DNA of 64,000 nt from Symbiodinium natans (GCA_905221605.1 CAJNDS010002832.1:185001-249000), one strand, 5' to 3'; shown: positions 30,982 to 43,700, numbered from the stretch's first letter. The notes: generated by a model from the sequence alone, not told the origin. Numbers and translations are program-made.

Positions 30982-31842
30982 TTACTTCAGAATATCTCGC
31001 CAGCACTGCTGTTTTGGTGTCTTTCTTCTTGCTCCTTGATTGATCGCTTTACTGCTACAGTTCTTGTTGCGGCATGTCCTTTGAAGGGTGGGCCTTTTGT
31101 CTTCTTCCTTATCCTTGCGATGTTTGTGCCGACGGGTCAAGTACCGCGTGCGTTTTGCACAGGCTTTGCAACGGTTGGTTAATGGTCGGGGGGTGGGTTT
31201 GTTGAGAGTCCGGGCTGGGGGCTGGGTGGGTGCAGAGGGGGTTGGCTGCACCTTTGTCGTTTCTTTCTTAGCTTCAACCCTAAACGCTTGGGCCAGTTCC
31301 CGAACTTGGGTGCCCAAGCCGTTCGAACACTTCGGGCACCCTAGCTCCTGTCCACGCCATCTCGCCATAAGCCCTGAACCGCTGTTGAGTCTGGCAGCTC
31401 CCTCATGTGTGTTGTGAGGCCTCGTGAGCACGAGCGAGAGACAGAAAGAGAGCGACGAATCGCCGAAAATACCGCGCCTGCCATGCTTTCCACAGAACGA
31501 CTTCTGTAACTTGCACGCTTTTTTGGGGCCAAAATCACGTTCAAAATCGTGCTCCCGCTGTGTCGACACGCTTTTTCGTGAGAAACCGCACGACGCTTCA
31601 CGCCCCGTGCGGATGTTTGTGCCAGGTTTCCAGCGATGAGCTTCATGAGCCCAAAAGCCTACAGGAAGCCCCAAACCTCTTTGAAGTGCCTGTCCCGCAG
31701 GAGAGGTGGCCTTCCAATCCCGCTCATCACGACCGTCGCAAGCGCGTTTCCCAAGCAGGGCGCCAAGAGCCAAAAAGGGGCTTTGAAGGCAAAAGGGCAG
31801 CACGAAGGCCCCACAGCAAAGCCAAGGGAATGATATGCACAT
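30982..31842 (-). CDS. Long minus-strand ORF, basic C-terminus
   Basis: A 286-codon minus ORF beginning with an ATG. It contains a CPKCSNGLG segment, then a Pro/Thr-rich part, then a very basic tail with CKAC and RRHKHRKDKEEDKRP. This length is unusual for chance at about 50% GC. The N-terminal third is odd (Cys/Leu-rich), so the true start or exon boundary may be internal. A nucleic-acid-binding tail is conceivable; no family match. Confidence 0.35.
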   Translation of the reverse strand: MCISFPWLCCGAFVLPFCLQSPFLALGALLGKRACDGRDERDWKATSPAGQALQRGLGLPVGFWAHEAHRWKPGTNIRTGREASCGFSRKSVSTQREHDFERDFGPKKACKLQKSFCGKHGRRGIFGDSSLSFCLSLVLTRPHNTHEGAARLNSGSGLMARWRGQELGCPKCSNGLGTQVRELAQAFRVEAKKETTKVQPTPSAPTQPPARTLNKPTPRPLTNRCKACAKRTRYLTRRHKHRKDKEEDKRPTLQRTCRNKNCSSKAINQGARRKTPKQQCWRDILK

Positions 31843-34403
31843 GAAATCGCATCAGCAGTGGAGGCGTCCGCATGTTGCAGTCCATTGCGGAAGTGCCCAG
31901 ACACGACTCGGCATTCAGCAGCACTTGCTTGGTGTGAACCAGCATTCACGTCCTGTTGGCCTCGAGCCCAGATGTAGAACCCTCTACGAATTCAAGCTTT
32001 GAAGGTCCTCTTCACACGGACAAAACCCCGGAAGAGCCAAACACCAGAAAGCACTTAAAAGCAAAGTCCTCAAAGCTTTGCAGAGGCCCGAAGATGTCCG
32101 ACCGAGGCCGGAGCTCCAAAGGTCGTGGCCGGGCATTTGGGTCCAGGGTGCACCCTAAACCGGTGACCCTGTAGAGGGTCCCAACAGAACTCGCAGGCCT
32201 TCGGACTATCCAAAATTTTAAACAACGTGGCAATGGTCTGAAGCCTCACACGGTGAGCAAACCGTGCTTTTTGGCTTCAGGTTCCAGGCTGCTGAGCGGG
32301 CTCTGCGATGGGTGCCTGGCTGGCAGCCCTTGGAAGATCCCACGGGCCGGACGCACGTTCCGTTCTCGGAAGGCTTGCAAAATGATGTAGAGCATGGAGG
32401 GCCCGGACGTAAATACGTGTGAGTCACGCCGGCTGCCAAGCACCAAGCACCTCCGGGCATTCCCCAGCTTGCATCGTTCATAGGCCGTTCTTCCGACGGT
32501 CCTCACGCAGCCCGGCAGCGCCACCTTGGACCACCGGAGGCTGGACGCGCTCATCGGGGCCGCCCTTACCATTGGCCCGGGAGCTCGGACTTGCAGTCTG
32601 CTGTGCGCTTTTCACTCTTCTCTGCTGGGGTTTAAAGCGCACGGTGTGGAAAGGGCCTCATATCATAAGGGTGCGAAGAACCCCTGTGCCTTGTTCCGGT
32701 GCATTGTTGCCGCTTTTGAAGCACGACGACGGCTCCCGATGCCATTGCGGGAAGGAGAGGGGGCATGTGGGGGCGAGGCCGCAAGCGGGTTGTCAAAAAA
32801 TGTGGAAGTATGAGAGCTTTCTCGTTTAGGCTAAGTGCGGAGGCGGGGGATTGCAAGATGATCAGATGTTTGCGAGAACTCACAGCAGCTCACAGGCTAA
32901 CGCGTCCTGGGCACGTGGGCCGAAGGCATTTAATTTGTCGAAAAGCAATGTTGCGGATGGAGATGTCAGGATGGCCAAGATATCGTTGGGTATGCGACCA
33001 CCTGGGCTGAGGCCTTGCCGTCATCGCGGCATCTGTGCCCGTGGGGCTTGTGTACCTTCTGAGCCTCTGGCGAAGCAGCGCCGGACCAGCTGCCGAGCCC
33101 TGTGCCAAGGGGCCGTTGTCAATGACCTGCACGTCGGTAGATCATCTGTCGAATGTTTGGAAGTCTCAAAAGGCTTTGCTGCGGGGATGCTCATGCTCGC
33201 CACTCCACTGAGGTCAGGAGGGGAGGAGCGAAGCCCTTTGGTTACGGCCGAAGCCGGCAAAGGAGAGCCGTACGCAAGTGAGCCCCCAGCACCGCCCAGT
33301 GCCTTTTCACTGCACGCAGCGAATCCTTGCGTTGCCTGCGCAGGAGGTGAGGAAGAGTTTGAGATTCAGCTGGGGCCCGTGAAGACGGGCATCTTTACTG
33401 CCGGGGACCCCAGTTGCTGGGCAGCGGTGGACTCAAGAAACGCAGCGGCACAGTGCAGCACAGTCCGCATCCGTCTCTTGAGGTCTACTACTTCTGCCAC
33501 TGCGTCTTCTTACTTGCTCCGGGCTCGGCCTCGTCCCCCCCAGGAATGTCCCACAGTTGCCCCCGTTGCCCCGCACGTCCCACAGACACGTCGACCCCTG
33601 CGAGCCACCGGAAGGCCTTGACCTCCTACGCAAAGAGGGAGAACCTGATGCTAGGAGCCGCCGGTGTGGACTGGGAGATCATCTTTGTTTGGCTACTGGC
33701 CTGAGCCCCGCTCACCCTCAAACGAAGCTTATGGGCCTTGTGGGATTTTGTGCTGGATCTTCTGAAAGTTCTCAGATGGTCCTAAATTGCGACGTCTTCG
33801 GCTACTGGCTCCGTGCCTTCTATGTCCCGGCCCAAAGCGGACCTAGCCATTCGTTTACACGACTGAGCAGAGCACCTTGCCAGAGGCGGCGTGGACGAAC
33901 CGCTACATCTCCCCAGCGGAGCCTGCGATCTCCATGGTGATGAGCGCCCCGGCCCTCAGAGCCTCAGAGAGCCTAGAGAGCCTCGGAAATCCTGGGACGT
34001 TTGCCACACGAGGTGCTCCCAGTCCTGGGGCCGCGGACAGACTTGTTGAAGGTGCAATCTGTCACAAGCGGTACTGCTTAAGATCCTTCCCCTTTTTTTC
34101 GTCATCCTTGCTCTCTGCCCCTGCCTGTGTATATCTGAATTTCCCGCGAGGACAATTTGTTCGCAGCCTCCATCTTCCAATTGGCCTCCTGCGCCGAAGA
34201 CCCCTGGACGCGCAGGGCAGGCCACTGCAAATGAACCCATCCAATATAGGCCCCAGTGTAACGAAGAAGCTTGCCCACCTTTCCCCAGCACTTTCCTGGC
34301 AAGGCTTCTGGCTGGGAAGCTCGGCGCTTCTCACCATCTTCTTGCCAGCACCGTTCTTGCAGAGCCCTCAGAGCCCTTCTCAGTGCCCTGAAAGGGCAGA
34401 GTG

Positions 34404-34409
34404 CCCTTA

Positions 34410-34466
<57 letters not shown>

Positions 34467-34492
34467 AGAGAGAGAGAGAAGAGAGAGAGACA
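34404..34492 (+). repeat. (GA)n microsatellite, interrupted
   Basis: About 85 bp of AG dinucleotides with a few AAG interruptions. Confidence 0.95.
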
Positions 34493-35513
34493 GAGCTCAC
34501 GTCAAGCGCTCTTTTCAGTTAGCCCTTTCATGGTTCACAGTCGATTCCAACTTGCAGACTCAAAACTGTCTCGGCGGTGAAGGCCTTTTCATGCCCCTTG
34601 CATCCCCTTACCCTACACAACTCAGCGGCCCATGCCAGTGGAAACATGGCGCAGAGCCGTTTTTCGCAAAGAGGAAGAGCACAGACACAAGCACACAGTT
34701 GAGCCTGCCTGCACACGCGAATGTGAGTATGTCGGTTCAGTGTGGGATCGGCTCGCCCCACTAAACGATCACATCCCTGATTCAAGCCACGTGCATGATC
34801 TCAGCATAACAGTTTCAGAGCGTATCCATGGAGCAGCAAGAGACCATCATTTTGTGGTCTGAACATGAGTGCCCATGTTCTGAATCAGCGAGACGCCCCG
34901 GAACATGGACCACGACGCATTGGTTAACAGCGAGTGTTTCCTGATTTCGAGCCCACGAGACTCGAAAAACTCAAAAAGCAGAAGACTCCGCTGCGCTCTG
35001 GCACTGCACGGCTCTGCCCATGCAACTTTCATTGTGGGACATTGGGTTGGTTGCCAGTAGTAGTTGCGCATGCGCGGCCGCAAGAGCCTCACTAGTGACA
35101 CGTGGTTCCATGTTTGCTTGCGTGATCGAGTGAGTCAGCATCAAGTGGCTGCAGCTGAATCACAAGCAGCAGACGCAGAGCCTCTGGAATCATAAGGTTT
35201 TGGTTTCCTACGACGAGGACAGCGACTTTTGGCTTGCTTCAAGGGTTGTGCATTGGGGAACCCGGTACAAAAGAATGAGAGTCCTACGATGTTCTACATC
35301 CACCACTCCCGGGCCTTCCATGTAGCCCGTAAAGCCTTGCAAGCAAGGTTTCACAGTCGAGGTGCCCTTCACCCCTGGGATTTCGAGCATTTTCTTCTCG
35401 AAGAGCTGTCTACAGCCATGATCCGAGTTGTTTGGTGCTTGGCAAACGCCTGGAACTTCGAAGGCAAAGCGGGGGTTGGTGCTTGCGGGTTCTCACACTG
35501 CGGGCAAGAGAAA

Positions 35514-35584
35514 TAGATATAGATATAGATGAATATATATGAATATATATATATGAATATATATATATACATATATAGATAGAT

Positions 35585-35623
<39 letters not shown>

Positions 35624-35630
35624 TATATGT
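35514..35630. repeat. (GATATA)n/(AT)n microsatellite
   Basis: GATATA and GAATATATAT units grade into about 40 bp of pure (TA)n. Strongly self-complementary. Confidence 0.95.
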
Positions 35631-35649
35631 GATATAGGTTGTAGCCGCA

Positions 35650-35991
35650 GTGCCAGCATGCACCCGCGAGCACGCAGAGGGCGCGGGGTGGAAGGATCAA
35701 GGGACACAGCTATATATTTTTTCGCGAGGAGTGATCACGATGTTGGGCTTTAAGTCTTTCACGGGACCGTGGCACAAACGCGCTTCTTGGCCTGGGACCT
35801 GTGCCGCTGTAAGGGACATTTGCGATGTGCCGTCGTCGTGGTCTGCGCTGTTTGGGGTCAATGCTGGCACGTTTTTCAAGGGGAGCAGGCTGGGGAACAA
35901 GGAACTTCATCACAAAAAGATCCCGGATGCGTTCATGAAGACTCCGACGCCGAAGCTACACATGTATGGCCAGGTCATCCCATGCCTATAG
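35650..35991 (+). CDS. Possible coding segment, unknown
   Basis: The frame reads GTQLYIFSRGVITMLGFKSF, then CDVPSSWSALFGVNAGTFFK, and ends HMYGQVIPCL and TAG (35989-35991). Residue usage is balanced and protein-like over about 100 codons. It starts right after the AT microsatellite. No family recognised. Confidence 0.4.
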   Translation: MPACTREHAEGAGWKDQGTQLYIFSRGVITMLGFKSFTGPWHKRASWPGTCAAVRDICDVPSSWSALFGVNAGTFFKGSRLGNKELHHKKIPDAFMKTPTPKLHMYGQVIPCL

Positions 35992-37179
35992 AGCACGACC
36001 CGAGATCAACACTATGTTGGGGGAGCGAAGCACCTCACGAGAAACTTCCCATGACATTCCCCTTTCTCCCACTCTGAAAGCTCTCCAGTTTCTCCTTTTT
36101 TCAGGAGAGACTTGGCGGCGGAGTTTTCACCTCCAACAGTGGCCCGTCTTCGGGTGCCCTGGACTTTGCCAGCAGGGAACACATGGGACTCAGGTGACTC
36201 AGGGTGGGGTAGTTCTTGGAGCCTGCTTGTGCCAGGCACAGAAGGGCGGGAAGAAGAACCTGCAGAATGAGAGTTCGAAGGAGGTGCACGACGAGGTGCA
36301 AGAGGAGCTGCATTTGCCTTGTTTGCCTTCCCTGTTGTGGCGTGCCGTAAAGCAGTCGCATATGGGGTCGGATCATGGCTTGCAAGCGACTGGCAGGATT
36401 GGTGCGCATTTCTACGGACAAAGGTGCTTCTGGGTTGGCGCTTGTATACATGTCTGTGGCGCTTGGTGCGCTTGTAAATGTTTGTCGCGGCTCACAATCT
36501 CCCCTCCACTCCACTTTGGGGGGCAGGCAAAGAGCTTCTTGATCCCGAAGCTCGTTGCGCAGTGCACCGAAGCTCGCTTTTGCCTCGGGGCCCAGCGGCT
36601 CCACCAACCTCCGCCCCTGCAGAGTTATTTGTTTTTGTCCGGTTTGCCATGTGCCTGAAAGGGACAGCTATCGGCGAAGATGCGCCTCAAGCGGCCGCGG
36701 CCCTGTGGGTTTGCCCGTTCTCCGTTTCAGCGAAAGCCTCTCTATCTTTGAGATTCCTAGTACTGTCCTTGACGGGCGTGGGACCAGACCCAGGCTCCGT
36801 TCTACATACATCTGTGCACCGCAGGTGTTCGTGGGAAAGAATTCTGTCGCTGCTGAAGTTTCGATAGAAGGGATGCGCAGGGAACACCCTCCCAGCAGTC
36901 CAGCAAGTTGTCTCCCATCGATGAGCGCGCCACAGAACATTCTTCCAGAATTGGGGCTGTCACACACACACACAGCACTCAGGCCCCGCAACTGGCAAAC
37001 AAGCCTTGTCGTGACCATTTCGTTCAGATGTTAGCTTTAGGCATTGCGCACACTTGCAAGGTTGAAGCAACTTAAAAGACCACCCTGAGAAGTGGCGTTT
37101 CAATCGTAGGCCTTAACTTAAGCCATCCTGCTCTGATTGCTTAAGGGCGCGCTATGCTCTTGGGTGTCGGCTACTTGAC
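35992..37179. other. Spacer with competing ORFs
   Basis: Plus 35966-36658 (230 codons) includes a plausible short stretch (KGGKKNLQNESSKEVHDEVQ). Minus 36101-36607 and the 36555-37034 pair compete. Support is too weak to call genes. A (CA)7 tract lies at 36961-36975. Confidence 0.3.
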
Positions 37180-37545
37180 TTAGGCTTTTTTGCTTTGCGC
37201 CCAAACCTTTGCTGGATCCACTTCCCTATTAAACATTGCTTTTGAAAAGACTATGAAGGAGCACAGCTGATCCAAGCTCACACCATGAACGGGAGTCCGA
37301 GCTATAGGCAAGAAGGTGTACCAAAGCCGATTCAGGGTTTGGGTTCTTCGGGTCGTAATAAACCATCGTGAACCTGTGGACTTGAAGCTTACAGCAGCCT
37401 CAGCGGCGGAGAAGTCCACGGAAGCCACGCAAAAAGCTTGTCCAACTTTTTCATCTCCAGCTGACAATCCTAAGTTTCTGGCTGTCGTTGCGATGACGCT
37501 CTTCGACAGCTTTTCCGGGATGCTGCTTTTCAATCTTGCCGATGC
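37180..37545 (-). CDS. Minus-strand terminal exon, unknown
   Basis: On the minus strand, a long CT-rich tract ending CCCTGAG is followed at 37545 by a frame reading ASARLKSSIPEKLSKSVIAT, then TARNLGLSAGDEKVGQAFCV, then NRLWYTFLPIARTPVHGVSL. It ends KVWAQSKKA and TAA/TAG-type stop at 37180. About 121 codons with excellent composition and a textbook 3' splice site. Its upstream exon would have to lie above 37.6 kb, near or inside the ankyrin locus on the other strand. Family not recognised. Confidence 0.6.
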   Translation of the reverse strand, partial: ASARLKSSIPEKLSKSVIATTARNLGLSAGDEKVGQAFCVASVDFSAAEAAVSFKSTGSRWFITTRRTQTLNRLWYTFLPIARTPVHGVSLDQLCSFIVFSKAMFNREVDPAKVWAQSKKA

Positions 37546-37744
37546 CTCAGGGAGACAGAGACAGGGAGAGACCCCTGAGAGGCTCAGAGAGGCTCAGAGA
37601 GGGGTCTTGTCATGTTAAGATCATTCGGGGCCGCATCCCGCTACCGAGAGGTCGTTTCTGGAGCGAAGATCGCCGGAGTCTTCATCCTACGGGTGTTCAT
37701 CTGGCCGTGCCCTGAACTACACCGTTGAACGTTCCACTGCCCCA

Positions 37745-37795
37745 ATGGCTGCTCTGGGTTTTTCCAGGGCGAATGATTTGCACTTTGTGGACCCG
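37745..37795 (+). CDS. Candidate first exon of ankyrin gene
   Basis: ATG at 37745 reads MAALGFSRANDLHFVDP and ends as a whole codon before GTGACC at 37796. The 58-nt GT-AG intron ends GTTCGCAG at 37853 and joins whole codons. Alternatively the 37854 exon extends upstream in frame to 37800 and starts elsewhere. Confidence 0.45.
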
Positions 37796-40700
37796 GTGAC
37801 CTGCGCCACCTTCGCGGCCTGGGGCCCCCAGCTTCTTGCGCTCTGGTTCGCAGTTCCGAAGCTTGAGTTCCGAAAGCACCGGCTCGTTCGAGGCGAGCTA
37901 CGGCCTGGAGGAAAGCGATTGGTTTTCTGATGGCCTCAGCCCCCATTCTGAAAGCGCTTCGGCACCCCGCAGCCTCGCAAGCCGAAATCTTTCCCCAGAG
38001 GAAAGAGCTTGGTTGTCCAAGCCTAGGGGCACGGCACTTCACAAAGCCGTAGCCCGCGGCCTCGCAGAGCATGCGGCAGCCCTCCTCAGCGCCGGCGCAG
38101 ACAAGGCCGGGTGGTTTGCGAGGGAGGGTTTAGTGTTCATACGCAGCAGTTGGTATATGCGAGTGGCAGTATGCGGGCATGGCACGCTCCTGAGTGGCCC
38201 CCAAAGAATGCCAGGGGATGAGTGCATGATCAGGCTTGGGAGTAGCTTGGAAAAATGCTCGGTCTTTGCGCGTGCTTCCCCGATGAGAAGCCTTGTGCCT
38301 CGGCATCGCTCTGCAATGTCGAGCCAAGTCTCGGCTTGAAGAGCGCATAAATTCCACCACGCACGCACATTGACCCGCAGCGTTCGGGCTTCAGGCTTGA
38401 GCGTGAGCTTACTGGAATTTCTCTCACACATATGCGCTTGAAGACGATCGAATTCTGACCCGCAAGCAAGCTCCCCTCGCGAAGAAGAAGGTCCTATTTA
38501 TACAAGCATCTTTCGAATTCCTAATCCGGGCTGACGAATGCCAGTTTGACGACTTCTCGTTTTATTTCTTGAGTTTTTTGGTTTCTTTGTCAGTCAGTCT
38601 GTCTGTGCGTTCGTGCTTTGACCACTTCGGGGAGCTTTGGGGTTTGCACGGAAGATTTTGCTAAGCTTTACAGGTCCTCTTCGGTAGGAGTTTCTTCTGA
38701 AAAGAGAGCGAGGGTGCATGATCTGCGTGCAGGAGGCACTGGACAGCCGTGGCCGGGACCCCGGGGTGTGCTGGCAGTTGCTAAAGTACCGAGCTTGCAG
38801 GCGCACTGATCAGGAAGAAGCAATTTCAGGCTTCCGACGTCTTCAGTTGAGAAGCTATATCAACGATCAGGGGGTTTGGGGCGCGCTTGCTCTTCCCCTG
38901 CAAAGCCCTTACAAAGCCTTCAGGATGTCTTGTAACGAGTTAGTTGCAGTAGAGTCAGTTGAGGATTTGCGATCTGCTTGAAAAACCTGTGAAAAGCACT
39001 TCAGAAGCTCTTGCCATCTCTTACCACAGTGGGGCCACATTGGGGCGTAAGTTTGCTGTCGTCTTGAGCAGCACTCCTCTCCCGTCTTGTGTGTTTTGAG
39101 TGTCATCGAATGAGATACACATCAAGGAGACATCAGATCAGTCGATCATAAACAAGCTCAAACGTTGCTACCCGTCCGGGACCATATGTAGGCACAGCAT
39201 TAGCCTGAAGACTTGAGTTGCATGACGCGCAACAAAACTATGCCTGGCAAGAGGTATGCGGCCATGCCCAAACAGTACACCAAAATTCAATAGCGTGCAC
39301 CTTCTGCGGAAGAAAGGTTAATGGGAAATGGGGAACAGGAAATTAAAGAAGTGAGGTGCGAAGCCGTGCACAGGAAAAGGTGTGAGAAACCCTGGGCCCT
39401 TAAAAAGGCCCGTGTGGAAACCCAAGAAAACCACGCATGAAATGGAAACAGCCGAAAGGGGCTGCAAAAAGATGTGGAGCTCTACAAACTCTGCCGACCT
39501 GAAAAACCCCAAAACCTAAAATATGGGAAGCCCTTTAATCTATAAAAACCTAAATGGTGCCTAAAGAGTGGGGTGAAGCCCTGAGAAGCCCTACAAGCTC
39601 CTAAAACCCCGAAAACGTGAGGTGTCTGGAAGCCATATAAGGCCCCAAACGGAGCCCTAAAGCCCTGAACTTCATAACCTCTGAAAAGACCTGCAGAGCC
39701 CTGAACGGAGTGAGGTGTGACCCTTAAAGGCCCTGAAAAGTCAGAGACCTGCGCCCAACCTGAAAAACTCAAAAGGGGCCCCTGAGCCTTCTGGAAAGGA
39801 GTGCGGTGTGCGGAAGCCCTCCACCTTTGAGAACAAGAGACGCATGAGAAGGCAGAATCAAAAGCAAATGACCGCTCCGCTGGCTTAACTGCGGCGGCAA
39901 GCTCAATGCCAAAGAAAAGAAAGAGACGCAGATATTACTAGACGCAGACAAACCCCAACAAAAATGCGCGGATGACACATGCTCCGTCTCTCGGGGGCTT
40001 GCCATGTGCGCCCGAGGCAAGACACCCCTTCATCTGGCTGCCGCGCATGGACGCACAGATGTGGCGAAGGTTCTCGTGGACATGGGAGCCAAGAAGGCGT
40101 CGTGGAGCGGTTTTTGTACAGGGCCAAACTGGAGCTCACTTTGCCTTCGTAGGCGTTGGCAGACCCGGCAGCCGAAGCCTGAATAAGTTGCCCCGGAAGT
40201 GCCCCGACCTCTCAAAAAACTCAGCAACGGGATGCTTCAAGAGAGGGAGTTGCACACGTGCCCAACCCTCCCGAGACAGAGCCCTGTGCATGCAGGACGA
40301 GAAGGACAACGAGGGTCGGGAGCTCAGGATTCGTTGAGCGTCAGTGCAGGGAGTTTACTAGTACCGGGGAGTTGCTATGGTACCGACCTTGCGGGCTTCC
40401 GACGTCAGTCGAGAAGCCACGTCAACAGTCATGGCGTTTTCGGGCGCGCCGGCTCAGAGCATCTTTCCCTTCTCTCTTCTTCCCCGCAAAGCCTTCACAA
40501 AGCCTTTGAGGGACTTGTTGCAACGAGTGGGCTACAGTTGAGGATGTGCGATCTGCTTGAGAAGATGGCGGAAAGCAGTTCAGAAGCTCTTGCCATTGCT
40601 GTCGTCATTTTTTTTGGGGGGGGAGGGGGGGTAAGTGTGTTCTGGGTGTGAGATCAGATCAACAAGCGATCCAGTCGATCATAAACAAGCTCGAACGTTG

Positions 40701-43700
40701 CTACCCGTCCGGGACCATATGTAGGCACAGCATTAGCCTGAAGACTTGAGTTGCATGGTCACTTCAAAGACGTATGCGGCCATGCCCAAAAAGTACACCA
40801 AAATTCAATAGCGCGCACCTTCTGCGAAAGAAAGGTTGATGGGAAATGGGGAACAGGAATTGAATGAGTGAGGTGCGAAGCCGTGCACAGGAAAAGGTGT
40901 GAGAAACCCTGGGCCCTTAAAAGGCCCGTGTGGAAACCCAAGAAAACCACGCATGAAATGGAAACAGCCGAAAGGGGCTGCAAAGAGATGTGGAGCTTTA
41001 CAATCTGCTGACCTGAAAAACCCCAAAACCTAAAATATGGTGCCTAAAGGCGGGGTGAAGCCCTGAGAAGCCCTACAGGCTCCTAAAACCCCGAAAACGT
41101 GAGGTGTCTGGAAGCCATATAAGGCCCCAAACGGAGCCCTAAAGCCCTGAACTTCATAACCTCTGAAAAGACCTGCAGAGCCCTGAACGGAGTGAGGTGT
41201 GGCCCTTAAAGGCCCTGAAAAGTCAGAGACCTGCGCCCAACCTGAAAAACTCAAAAGGGGCCCCTGAGCCTTCTGGAAAGGAGTGCGGTGTGCGGAAGCC
41301 CTCCACCTTTGAGAACAAGAGACGCATGAGAAGGCAGAATCAAAAGCAAATGACCGCTCCGCTGGCTTAACTGCGGCGGCAAGCTCAATGCCAAAGAAAA
41401 GAAAGAGACGCAGACATTACTAGACGCAGACAAACCCCAACAAAAATGCGCGGATGACACATGCTCCGTCTCTCGGGGGCTTGCCATGTGCGCCCGAGGC
41501 AAGACACCCCTTCATCTGGCTGCCGCGCATGGACGCACAGATGTGGCGAAGGTTCTCGTGGACATGGGAGCCAAGAAGGCGTCGTGGAGCGGTTTTTGTA
41601 CAGGGCCAAACTGGAGCTCACTTTGCCTTCGTAGGCGTTGGCAGACCCGGCAGCCGAAGCCTGAATAAGTTGCCCCGGAAGTGCCCCGACCTCTCAAAAA
41701 ACTCAGCAACGGGATGCTTCAAGAGAGGGAGTTGCACACGTGCCCAACCCTCCCGAGACAGAGCCCTGTGCATGCAGGACGAGAAGGACAACGAGGGCCG
41801 GGAGCTCAGGATTCGTTGAGCGTCAGTGCAGGGAGTTTACTAGTACCGGGGAGTTGCTATGGTACCGACCTTGCGGGCTTCCGACGTCAGTCGAGAAGCC
41901 ACGTCAACAGTCATGGCGTTTTCGGGCGCGCCGGCTCAGAGCATCTTTCCCTTCTCTCTTCTTCCCCGCAAAGCCTTCACAAAGCCTTTGAGGGTCTTGT
42001 TGCAACGAGTGGGCTACAGTTGAGGATGTGCGATCTGCTTGAGAAGATGGCGGAAAGCAGTTCAGAAGCTCTTGCCATTGCTGTCGTCATTTTTTTTGTG
42101 GGGGGGAGGGGGGGTAAGTGTGTTCTGGGTGTGAGATCAGATCAACAAGCGATCCAGTCGATCATAAACAAGCTCGAACGTTGCTACCCGTCCGGGACCA
42201 TATGTAGGCACAGCATTAGCCTGAAGACTTGAGTTGCATGGTCACTCAAAGACGTATGCGGCCATGCCAAAAAAGTACACCAAAATTCAATAGCGTGCAC
42301 CTTCTGCGGAAGAAAGGTTAATGGGAAATGGGGAACAGGAATTGAATGAGTGAGGTGCGAAGCCGTGCACAGGAAAAGGTGTGAGAAACCCTGGGCCCTT
42401 AAAAAGGCCAGGTGTGGAAGCCCAACAATTTTAAAACCACGCATGAAATGGAAACAGACGAAGAGGCTGCAAAAAGATGTGGAGCTCTACAAACTCTGCC
42501 GACCTGAAAAACCCCAAAACCTAAAATATGTGAAGCCCTATAATCTATAAAAACCTAAAAGGTGCCTAAACGGAGTGAGGTGAAGCCCTGAGAAGCCCTA
42601 CAAGCTCCTGAACCCGCCACAGAGCCAAAAACGAACGGCAACACAAGCACATGCTCTAAAATGTCCGCAAAGAGCAACATCATGTGCGAATGTTCATGCT
42701 CGGCTCAATCACGGTCCTGAAGAGAAGCGCAACGGAACATACAAAGGCTCAGACCGTCCCAGCGAGGAGAGCCACGTAACCAGTTGTTGCTCAACTTCCA
42801 GGAGCAAAAAGCACACAGAAGACAAGAAAATCATGCCCACATGCATGTAGGAACTGGTCTCACTGAGGCGCTGACCCAGCGGACAGAACCGAGAACCACG
42901 TTCCAGAAGCACTAGCTCGAAGCACAAAACAAAAGACGCATGAGAAGGCACAATCAAAAGCAAATGACCGCTCCGCTGGCATTGCCAAGACCTTGTGCTT
43001 CCCTGAAAAACGTCGCCCGAGGCAAGACGCCCCTTCATGGGGCTGCCAATCGTGGACACGCAGATGTGGCGAAGCTTCTCGTGGACATGGGAGCCGATAA
43101 GGCTTCGTGGGGAGGGCGGTTCTTGCACGGGGCCAGGCTCGAGCTCACTTTGCCTTGGGAGACCCGGCAGCCCCGGAAGTGCCCCGACCTCTCAAAAAAC
43201 TCAGCAACGGGATGCTTCAAGAGAGGGAGTTGCACACGTGCCCAACCCTCCCGAGACAGAGCCCTGTGCATTCAGGAGGCCCAGGACAACGGCCGGCAGC
43301 TCGGGATTCGTTGAGCGTCAGTCAGTACGGGGAGTTGCTTTTGTACCGAGCTTGCGGGCATCCGACATCTTCAGTCGAGAAGCCATGTCAACAGTGAGGG
43401 TGTTTGGGGCGCATGGGGGTGATCCGTGTCTTTTTTTGTCTGCCTTGTTCGGAGGTCTCGAGGAACAGCTTGCTTGATTTTGTTTGTTCGCGTCATCGGT
43501 GTCTTGTCTTTTGGCGTTATCTGTGTCTTTTTTGCGTTATCCGTGTCTTTTAAGTCCTCGTGAAGCGACTGGGAGGGAAGAAGCCCTAAATCCTAAAACC
43601 CTAAAGCCTGAAACCCTAAACCCCTAAACCCCTAAACCCCTAAACCCCTAAACCCCTAAACCCCTAAACCCCTAAACCCCTAAACCCCTAAACCCCTAAA

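Larger units (their letters stand above)
31843..35649. other. 3.8 kb stretch with overlapping weak ORFs
   Basis: Plus ORFs 32851-33621 and 33414-33704 overlap in different frames. The second ends in a fairly protein-like part (RKALTSYAKRENLMLGAAGV). Plus 35229-35516 and its antisense compete. None has clear boundaries. Confidence 0.3.
39141..42156 (+). repeat. Near-identical duplicate units A and B
   Basis: Positions 39560-40650 and 41045-42130 match at an offset of 1,482 bp with only a few differences, including T/C changes at 39933/41415 and 40316/41798. An indel of about 50 bp separates them near 39530. Recent duplication. Confidence 0.85.

Noticed and set aside
32851-33621. 256-codon plus ORF
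   Set aside because: It overlaps an equally good frame (33414-33704) and minus ORFs; no boundaries or domains could be defended.
39769-40020. Minus and out-of-frame ORFs repeated in each ankyrin unit (also at 41251, 46976, 48529 and elsewhere)
   Set aside because: They recur only because the DNA is duplicated; they break in the diverged units, unlike the ankyrin frame.
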